This document shows, piece after piece, positions 1 to 4,983 of a stretch of 7,455 nucleotides of DNA (position 1 is the stretch's first letter; each line of letters begins with the position of its first letter). Both the position numbers and the translations under genes were made by a program. Source of the stretch: an uncultured Eubacteriales bacterium (GTDB taxonomy: Bacteria; Bacillota; Clostridia; Christensenellales; Pumilibacteraceae); the NCBI GenBank assembly GCA_900553005.1, contig USBU01000052.1:1-7455 (forward strand), given 5' to 3'. Under the pieces are notes generated by a model. The model had not been told where the DNA came from. It saw only the letters and a list, made by a program, of their open reading frames with translations, and did no database searches.

Positions 1-28
1 GGCAGCGTCAGATGTGTATAAGAGACAG
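1..28 (+). other. Nextera/Tn5 sequencing adapter remnant
   Basis: Bases 10-28 are the 19-bp Tn5 mosaic end used in Nextera library preparation, and bases 1-9 (GGCAGCGTC) are the part of the read-1 adapter directly before it. The match is exact over all 28 bases. This is library-preparation sequence, not genome. It shows that the left end of the window is a contig end where a read ran into adapter. Reading frames that begin inside it, such as one encoding MCIRDR, are artefacts. Confidence 0.97.
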
Positions 29-755
29 ACTCGGCCGTATCCTTTCCTACGCCGTAGCCCGCCGACAAATTATTGACCAAGGTTTTTCTTTTCATCGCAA
101 AAGCCTTACGAATCAGTCCGAACAACGTCGCATCGTCCGCCGCGCCCGTCGAAGCTCGCATTTCCATGCGGACAACCGCGCTGTCAACGGACGGAGGCGG
201 CGTAAACATGTCGCGCGTCACTATGCGCGTGATCGAGGCGACGGCCCGCACCGCAACCGATACTGAAAGCGCGCCGTAATCGCCTGTTTTTTCGGTAGCA
301 CAAATTCGCTCGGCCACCTCTTTCTGTACCATGACGGTTATGGACTGAGGAGGAGCGGAAAGATCGAGAAATTTAAAAAGCAGCGGCGTCGTAATATAAT
401 ACGGAAGATTTGCCGTCACCTTATATTTTCCGCCGGCGACGGCAACAAGCTCCTCGTCCGTCCACTTCATAACGTCGTCATAAATCACCTCGACATTGCT
501 TAAACCTGAAAGATTGCCGTCAAGCACCGTCTCCAATGAACGGTCGATTTCAAAAGCTATCACCCGGCCGGCACGGCGAGCCAACGCTCTTGTCAAAGTA
601 CCTGCTCCCGCCCCGATTTCCAGCACCGTATCGCTTTTGTCAAGACGCGCGTCCGCAACGATATCGTCAAGCAGCTTTTCATCCGTGATAAAATTCTGCC
701 CGTATTTTTTAGAAAAAACAAATCCTTCTTTTTTGAGCGCTGCCAAAATATCCAT
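29..755 (-). CDS. rsmA: 16S rRNA (adenine1518-N6/adenine1519-N6)-dimethyltransferase RsmA (KsgA), 3' end missing
   Basis: RsmA transfers four methyl groups from S-adenosylmethionine to two adjacent adenines in the 3'-terminal hairpin of 16S rRNA during late 30S assembly. The visible 242 residues carry the family signatures: GQNF at 19-22; the SAM-binding loop EIGAGAGTL at 46-54; the acidic strand end FEID at 68-71; DD at 93-94; the catalytic NLPYYI at 116-121; FTPPPSVDSAV at 184-194; and AFAMKRKTL with NNL near 218-230. Full-length members have about 270-290 residues, so roughly 30-45 C-terminal residues lie beyond the contig end and there is no stop codon here. The ATG at 755 is the only plausible upstream start, because an in-frame TGA lies five codons before it. 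It has no Shine-Dalgarno sequence and sits directly behind a consensus promoter (762-790). The short N-terminus still retains the conserved region leading into GQNF. Loss of RsmA is classically linked to kasugamycin resistance. Confidence 0.97.
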
Positions 756-761
756 GTTTAT

Positions 762-790
762 ATTATATCATAAAAACGTCCCGCTAACAA
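762..790 (-). promoter_or_regulatory. Sigma-A promoter of rsmA, predicted leaderless start
   Basis: Read on the minus strand, the -35 box is TTGTTA (790-785, 4/6 to consensus), the spacer is exactly 17 bp, and the -10 box is a perfect TATAAT (767-762) preceded by TGA, giving an extended -10. Only six bases (ATAAAC) separate the -10 box from the ATG at 755. The usual start point about seven bases after the -10 is therefore the A of the start codon or the base before it. Transcription from here would leave no room for a ribosome binding site. Confidence 0.82.
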
Positions 791-849
791 GCGCATACCC
801 GACAAAACAGAAAACAAAACGCGCCGACGCCATCTTTATTTAAAATGTA

Positions 850-877
850 CTGCCGCTACCATGAATCGAAACGGCAG
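850..877. repeat. Inverted repeat in the rsmA/lipoprotein intergenic gap
   Basis: CTGCCG (850-855) faces CGGCAG (872-877) around a 16-base loop; one mismatch further out, GT/AC also pair. No U-tract follows on either strand, so it does not look like a terminator. It lies upstream of the rsmA promoter in a gap (756-1107) with no supportable gene. Its role is unknown. Confidence 0.5.
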
Positions 878-917
878 CACGGAAATAATATTTATCGAAC
901 TTTGACCAAAAAACCAA

Positions 918-958
918 GCGCATTAACGATAATCCGCGCATTAACGTTTTATCGCGGA
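918..958. repeat. Direct repeat GCGCATTAACG x2 with overlapping hairpin
   Basis: The 11-mer GCGCATTAACG occurs at 918-928 and again at 936-946, 18 bp apart. The second copy overlaps an inverted repeat, TCCGCG (933-938) with CGCGGA (953-958), around a 14-base loop. The spacing of nearly two helical turns would suit a regulator binding on one DNA face. However, the element is about 130 bp or more upstream of the rsmA -35 box, and no partner protein is identified. Confidence 0.45.
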
Positions 959-1062
959 ATTCGGCATGTATTTGACTCGCTTCCGAAACGTCTTTATTCC
1001 GCGCGTGAACCAACTTGATTTTCTTTATGACATTCAGTTCGGCTAAATCAGCATATAAGAAT

Positions 1063-1100
1063 AAAAAACCTTTCCCCAGTCAAAAGGAAAGGCTTTTTTT
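1063..1100 (-). terminator. Intrinsic terminator of the lipoprotein gene (also plausible on +)
   Basis: On the minus strand CCTTTCC (1092-1086) pairs with GGAAAGG (1075-1069) around a 10-base loop, extended by a G-U pair and A-U pairs, followed by a run of U at 1068-1063. It starts 15 bases after the lipoprotein stop codon. The plus strand also has T7 (1094-1100) behind the same stem, so it could stop transcription in both directions. Confidence 0.88.
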
Positions 1101-1107
1101 AATTTCT

Positions 1108-3063
1108 TCAGGCCCGTTGTCCTGATTTACGTTTACCGATAAACAGTACGCCGGCAACCAACAGCAATGCCCCGCCGCCTCCGATAAAATACCACGGATT
1201 AACGGGCGCAACCGTCGAACATGATTTGTTTTCCGGTTCGTCGCCGCTCTCGCTTTCCAGTACCGTAACGGTAAAGTCAACCGTCTTTTTATCATAGGTT
1301 ATCGTAACGGTAACCTCTCCTGCCGCCGAACTGTCAAAGCCACTGAGCATATCGTCGGTGACTTCGATCACCACAGGCTCAGGACGATTTCCGTCGCTGT
1401 CGGAATAGAAATTAGCCTCTACGACAAGTCCGGTAATATCGAGCTTTTCGCCTATCTTATACTGAGTTTTGTCAGGCTTCTCGACGATCGTCAGCGATTC
1501 CGTCTTTGAAGGCTTTTCGTCCTCGATGATCTCTCCGACAAAAATAGGAGAATTGTTGCCCTCCAATCCGTCAACCTCACGGAAGAACGTATATCCGGTC
1601 GCGTCGTCGGCAACCTTTCCGAAAAAGACGAGATATCCGCCCGCAACGTCAGCGCCGTAAGTCCCTGAAGTAACGTTTTCCGCAATCGTTACGCTGGACA
1701 TATCTGAACCCGCGCCCGTATAACAGCTTTTCAGAGTGCCGTCGACAGTATAGTAAACGTTGTTGTCATATACGGTATCGACGGAAACTGCGGCGCCGGT
1801 AGCTATTGTATCCTTAAACACCCCGTCGACATACAGCGACAAAGTAAGCGTAGTATTCGACGACGAACCGTCGGAGGAGGTCGAAGGCTTTGTAAGCGTC
1901 AGCACGTTGACGGAATTGCTTACGTTGGCCTGTCCGAACTCAAAGCCGGGCACAAAAGGATAAACGTTAAGATTATCTATATCGGAAGTAATCAGCACGG
2001 TCTTCTCAACGTCCTGTCTGGCCGAATTAAATTCGTCGTTCTTGTATTTTTCATCAATGCACAGAGCGTCGTGCAGATTTCTCGCATACAGCCTGTTGTT
2101 GTACTGATACGGCTTGCGATAAAAAAGATAGCCGTCCTTAACGGTCTCCAGCGTGTAATCGCTTTTGCCGTCCGCCTCGAAAATCTGACGGCTTGTTCCG
2201 TCGGGACGAATAAACTCAAGTATTTCTCCGGACTGAGTAACGTCGTCCTTAGTCGCCGCACGCTCAAAATACACGAAATCATAAATAGTATTTTCGGAAA
2301 TCCCTTCGTAATAAACGGGCTTTGCGGGCATAACCGCAGCGGTCACGTCCTCAGCAAGCTTTATCGTATCGTCAATTTTACCGTTTTTCTTGGAAACTTT
2401 GACTGAAATAAGATCTGTGCCGTCAAGCACCGTCAGAAAAACGTATTCCCCCGACGAATAAAACATATAAGGAGAAGAAGAGCTGTCCGCAGCAGTCGAA
2501 TAAATCTTTTGAGTCGTCTTGCCGTCAAGCGTCATACGGAAGAAATCCGTCTTAAGATACTGCACGTCGCCGGTCTTGCTTTTGAGGTTATTGGGGGAAG
2601 CGTAATAAAGGCTGTCGCCGTAGATAAAAATACCGCCGCCGCTGTAACCGCTTGTCCCCACGGTTTTAGGCGCAATACGCTGCACGTCGACAACGTCGAT
2701 CTCGTCGCCCTTGTAATCCTCCTCTTTATGGGATTTTACGCCCAGTCTGGTGACAGAATCGCGGTCAACGATAAAATCCCCGTCCTTTCCCGTTCCGATA
2801 AGCTCGGCACGGTAAACGGCGCCCTTCACAACCTCTCCGAATACGTTTGCAGTACCGTCGGTATCCTCGTATCCTCTGGTTCCGTTAATAAAATAAACGT
2901 AATTACCGTACTGCACGGCGCTGCCGCCGTTGCTGGTCACGGTATAAGAGGTATCCTGAACGCCGTCGATATTTATTTTCTTGTAGCTGTCGCCGGAGCA
3001 TCCGAAAAGCGAAACAAGGCTTAAAACGAGAACGGCGGCAATGGCAAAAAATTTCTTTATCAT
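1108..3063 (-). CDS. Surface lipoprotein with propeller-like repeats, group-3 bacterial Ig-like domain and C-terminal membrane anchor
   Basis: Residues 1-21 form a lipoprotein signal peptide (MIKK, hydrophobic core, SLFG) and Cys22 is the predicted lipidated residue. Residues about 48-485 contain repeated blade-like units in which a short 'GxYVYY/LVFF' strand is followed by a polar turn and a strand such as 'LYRxxLDG'; examples are near 53-58, 149-154, 205-210, 311-315, 432-438 and 476-481. This suggests a beta-propeller of the DUF5050 or related type, but that is inference. Residues about 521-602 match the Big_3 pattern (KPxKTxYKIGEKLDxxGLVVEA ... GFDSSxxGEVTVTxTYD ... FTVTVLE), an extracellular Ig-like domain. 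Residues 615-646 have Cys615, a glycine-rich hydrophobic helix (about 624-643) and a basic KRK end, resembling bacterial C-terminal anchor tails. The protein would thus be held at both ends on the outer face of the membrane. It has its own consensus promoter and terminator. No enzymatic motif is visible; ligand or partner is unknown. Confidence 0.9.
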   Translation of the reverse strand: MIKKFFAIAAVLVLSLVSLFGCSGDSYKKINIDGVQDTSYTVTSNGGSAVQYGNYVYFINGTRGYEDTDGTANVFGEVVKGAVYRAELIGTGKDGDFIVDRDSVTRLGVKSHKEEDYKGDEIDVVDVQRIAPKTVGTSGYSGGGIFIYGDSLYYASPNNLKSKTGDVQYLKTDFFRMTLDGKTTQKIYSTAADSSSSPYMFYSSGEYVFLTVLDGTDLISVKVSKKNGKIDDTIKLAEDVTAAVMPAKPVYYEGISENTIYDFVYFERAATKDDVTQSGEILEFIRPDGTSRQIFEADGKSDYTLETVKDGYLFYRKPYQYNNRLYARNLHDALCIDEKYKNDEFNSARQDVEKTVLITSDIDNLNVYPFVPGFEFGQANVSNSVNVLTLTKPSTSSDGSSSNTTLTLSLYVDGVFKDTIATGAAVSVDTVYDNNVYYTVDGTLKSCYTGAGSDMSSVTIAENVTSGTYGADVAGGYLVFFGKVADDATGYTFFREVDGLEGNNSPIFVGEIIEDEKPSKTESLTIVEKPDKTQYKIGEKLDITGLVVEANFYSDSDGNRPEPVVIEVTDDMLSGFDSSAAGEVTVTITYDKKTVDFTVTVLESESGDEPENKSCSTVAPVNPWYFIGGGGALLLVAGVLFIGKRKSGQRA

Positions 3064-3074
3064 TCGAATACGTA

Positions 3075-3126
3075 CTCCAAATTACTAATCAACATACATT
3101 ATAAGATAAATCCCCTTTTAAGTCAA
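3075..3126 (-). promoter_or_regulatory. Strong sigma-A promoter and RBS of the lipoprotein gene
   Basis: On the minus strand the -35 box is TTGACT (3126-3121, 5/6), the spacer is 17 bp, and the -10 box is a perfect TATAAT (3103-3098). Transcription should start near 3091, leaving a leader of about 28 bases. The leader contains TTGGAG (3080-3075) as a Shine-Dalgarno sequence, 11 bases before the ATG at 3063, which is slightly longer than usual. The DNA upstream of the -35 box is AT-rich, as in an UP element. Confidence 0.85.
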
Positions 3127-3143
3127 CCGTTTAATAACTATAG

Positions 3144-3155
3144 GTAAAATTTTAC
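3144..3155. repeat. 12-bp perfect palindrome upstream of the lipoprotein promoter
   Basis: GTAAAATTTTAC is a perfect 12-bp palindrome 17 bp upstream of the lipoprotein -35 box. The position suits an activator or operator site, or simply an AT-rich UP element. The half-site CGTAAAA also appears in the inverted repeat at 7217-7238. No regulator is encoded in the window. Confidence 0.4.
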
Positions 3156-3218
3156 GCGCGATTCAGGCAAGGTACTACATAAAAAACGCGCTTACGACGG
3201 CTTTTTCGACACGCGCGT
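3154..3218. repeat. Three ACGCGC motifs upstream of the lipoprotein promoter
   Basis: ACGCGC occurs at 3154-3159, 3186-3191 and 3211-3216. The first extends to ACGCGCG and the last lies in the palindrome ACGCGCGT (3211-3218), so the outer two can also pair as a 7-bp inverted repeat. They lie 28-92 bp upstream of the -35 box in non-coding DNA between the gene 3 terminator and the promoter. Function is unknown; motifs this short may recur by chance. Confidence 0.3.
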
Positions 3219-3244
3219 CACCCCGCCTGTACGATTGAATTATG

Positions 3245-3275
3245 GACAAAACAAACCCCGCTCATACGAACGGGG
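3245..3275 (-). terminator. Intrinsic terminator of the unknown-function gene at 3307-4581
   Basis: On the minus strand CCCCGTTC (3275-3268) pairs with GAGCGGGG (3263-3256) around the tetraloop GTAT, with one G-U wobble. It is followed by the U-rich tail TTTGTTTTGT (3255-3246). On the plus strand the wobble becomes a C-A mismatch and no T-run follows, so it is directed at minus-strand transcription. It begins about 31 bases after the stop codon at 3307. Confidence 0.8.
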
Positions 3276-3306
3276 CAATTTAATTCCCTCCGGTCTGTAC
3301 CGGCCG

Positions 3307-4581
3307 CTAAATTCTTTCCGCTTCAGGCACGCTCTCGCCCGTCTCCGCATCCTGGTAAAGCAGCCAATATCCGCTGCCGTGAGGATTTTTAACGTCCAAA
3401 GGCAGCCAGCCGCAGTAGCCTTTGAGCTCCTCGGGGGCCTCCGGACTGTAAACTCCCGGAAGTCCGTAACAGACGTAGTCCGGCTTTTCTCCTATAAGCC
3501 CAACGACATAATGTCTTCCGTCGCCCGCATAATCGATTTTAACCCACTTGGTATAAGGCATTAAGGCCTCAAGTTCGGCGTCGCGGCTGCCTTCCGAAAA
3601 AAGCTTTTCTATCTGGTCCGCAACCTGCTCGTAATAGCTGAGCCTCCTGCCGCGGACGTGCTCTTCCCCGTCCTCCGAAAGTTTTGGCACCAGTACCGAC
3701 GCGCCCTCGAAGGCGGACTCCATCTTGTCCGCCAGCGCAGATACGCCGCCGAGAGTGCGTTCTCTCATCCGCTTTGCGCCCGTAAACGAACGTATGTATT
3801 CGGTTTGCAGATCGCTTATCGGCCTTCTCTTATTCCTCGGAGCGGCGGACGTCTCCGCGCGCCTGCTTGAAAGCGCCGTCGCATATTTTTTTATGTAATC
3901 GCGCTGTAAATCGCTTATGCTTGTATTATTCACGTCCCTTACGCTCTCCTTTTCATGCTCGCGGATATATTCCACGCGGATACCGTGCTCGTTATATTCA
4001 GGAGCGGACACAGACGCGCCGCTATCGGATTCTTTTTCTTCGTCGCCCAAGTCGGCCGCACGCTCCGAAAAAGCCTTGTCGTAATAATTCACCGCCGCGA
4101 CGGCGTTATCGGCGTATTCTCCTCCCGACGGAAATATGTCGAGGAACAAGTCCTCGCGCTTTGAAAACTCAAACGTTTCCGCCGCTTTCTTATCGCTCTT
4201 GCCCGCATTATACGCAATCTTCTCACCGCTCTCCTCTCTTTTTATTCCGTCTGGCAGATTCCCACGCCAAAGCCTGTGCCTGCTGAGCGTTCCGTACAAC
4301 AGCGCCGGTCCGCCCTTTTCATATACCACAAAATGCGACTCCGCCACGTCCGTACCGGAATCCAGCTCCACAGACCTGCCGCCGGCCGGCTTGTATCCCA
4401 GCGGATACTCTTTCAAAACGTCTCCCGTCTTAACCGCCAGCACGTAATCGCCGGACGCCTTTTTCGGCAAATTATATGCGTTTAATACGCCCCGCAGCCC
4501 ATAAGCGTTGCGCTCCAGTCTGAGCGTTCCCTTTACTCCGCCGTCGCCTGTAAGGATAATAAGCTTTTTTTCAAAAACCAT
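3307..4581 (-). CDS. Conserved-looking protein of unknown function with repeated ISDLQ..YI motifs
   Basis: I do not recognise a named family. No signal peptide or membrane segment is visible, so it is probably cytoplasmic. From the ATG at 4581 it has 424 residues. The start is chosen because GGGGG lies five bases upstream, while the in-frame ATG at 4626 (15 residues longer) has no ribosome binding site. In numbering from the longer start there are three parts. Residues about 18-125 form a compact beta-rich N-terminal domain (EKKLIILTGDGGVKGTLRLE, later YGTLSRHRLWRGNL). Residues about 130-325 are charged and probably disordered; they carry ISDLQRDYI (237-245) and ISDLQTEYI (270-278), plus a related VEYIR (218-222). 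Residues about 328-431 form a C-terminal domain rich in Trp, Tyr and Gly (TKWVKIDY, HYVVGLI, DYVCYGLPG, YCGWLPLD, GYWLLYQDAETG). Two conserved-looking domains joined by a linker with repeated short motifs suggests an adaptor or scaffold. The gene has its own terminator and is not co-transcribed with its neighbours. Confidence 0.85.
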   Translation of the reverse strand: MVFEKKLIILTGDGGVKGTLRLERNAYGLRGVLNAYNLPKKASGDYVLAVKTGDVLKEYPLGYKPAGGRSVELDSGTDVAESHFVVYEKGGPALLYGTLSRHRLWRGNLPDGIKREESGEKIAYNAGKSDKKAAETFEFSKREDLFLDIFPSGGEYADNAVAAVNYYDKAFSERAADLGDEEKESDSGASVSAPEYNEHGIRVEYIREHEKESVRDVNNTSISDLQRDYIKKYATALSSRRAETSAAPRNKRRPISDLQTEYIRSFTGAKRMRERTLGGVSALADKMESAFEGASVLVPKLSEDGEEHVRGRRLSYYEQVADQIEKLFSEGSRDAELEALMPYTKWVKIDYAGDGRHYVVGLIGEKPDYVCYGLPGVYSPEAPEELKGYCGWLPLDVKNPHGSGYWLLYQDAETGESVPEAERI

Positions 4582-4586
4582 ATGCG

Positions 4587-4591
4587 CCCCC
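4587..4591 (-). promoter_or_regulatory. Ribosome binding site supporting the internal ATG at 4581
   Basis: GGGGG on the minus strand lies five bases before the ATG at 4581. It can pair with the CCUCC of the 16S rRNA 3' end using one G-U pair. No comparable sequence precedes the ATG at 4626. A TATAAA (4618-4613) between the two ATGs could be a -10 box giving a leader of roughly 25 bases for the shorter protein, but no good -35 box accompanies it. Confidence 0.5.
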
Positions 4592-4626
4592 GGAATTTCA
4601 TCTTTACCCTTATTTATATGCGGCAT

Positions 4627-4923
4627 TTTTTACAACGTTTACCGATTTTTTCAAATTGCCGTCAAATCGTTGCGGCGCACGGTTTATCGGCTCGGCTTCC
4701 AACCAGTCGAAGCCACGCCCAGCACACGGATAATAAAATTTTTTTACATTCTTACCGGCGCTATCTTAAATTTCCTCCGGCTTCGGCTGTAATCATGAGA
4801 CACAGCCTCAAATCGATACCCGAACAACCAGTCAAAGGATCTGAAAAATCCGCGTTTACTTAAAAGAAAACCATACGCCGCCGCCGATAAATTATAAGGC
4901 GCCGCGCTTTTATACTAATAATC
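4627..4923. other. Intergenic stretch without a supportable gene
   Basis: About 300 bp lie between the start of the unknown-function gene and the terminator of the CvpA-like gene. The clearest structure is a perfect 6-bp hairpin, GGCTTC (4694-4699) with GAAGCC (4709-4714) and a 9-base loop. The loop sequence CAACCAGTC recurs at 4825-4833. A TATAAT on the minus strand (4896-4891) has no partner -35 box. A plus-strand frame of 22 codons (4795-4863) has no ribosome binding site. The promoter of the downstream minus-strand gene should be here, but I cannot place it convincingly; the weak candidate is TTGACG at 4665-4660. Confidence 0.6.
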
Positions 4924-4960
4924 AAAAAAAAAGATTCCCTTGCGATAAAGCAAAGGAATC
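4924..4960 (-). terminator. Intrinsic terminator of the CvpA-like gene
   Basis: On the minus strand GATTCCTTTGC (4960-4950) pairs with GCAAGGGAATC (4943-4933) over 11 bp including one U-G wobble, around a 6-base loop. Nine U residues follow (4932-4924). It begins 24 bases after the stop codon. On the plus strand the wobble becomes a C-A mismatch and no T-run follows, so it is strand-specific. Confidence 0.93.
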
Positions 4961-4983
4961 GAAAATACAATCAATAAAAGGAC

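Noticed and set aside
12..266. Plus-strand frame starting inside the adapter (MCIRDR...)
   Set aside because: Its start lies in Nextera adapter sequence and the rest is antisense to rsmA.
496..843. 115-codon plus-strand frame
   Set aside because: It is antisense to rsmA, whose catalytic motifs are clear, and has no ribosome binding site or recognisable similarity.
902..933. TTGACC ... GATAAT as a plus-strand promoter
   Set aside because: The spacer is 20 bp, too long for a normal sigma-A promoter, and no gene follows.
972..1100. Possible plus-strand small RNA: TTGACT (972-977) and a terminator with T7 at 1094-1100
   Set aside because: The sequence 17 bp after TTGACT is TATTCC, only 3/6 to the -10 consensus, and the terminator is better explained by the minus-strand lipoprotein gene.
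2509..3024. 171-codon plus-strand frame
   Set aside because: Antisense shadow of the lipoprotein gene; the minus-strand frame has a signal peptide, Ig-like domain, promoter and terminator.
4795..4863. 22-codon plus-strand frame in the gap before the CvpA-like gene
   Set aside because: No ribosome binding site, no similarity and no terminator behind it on that strand.
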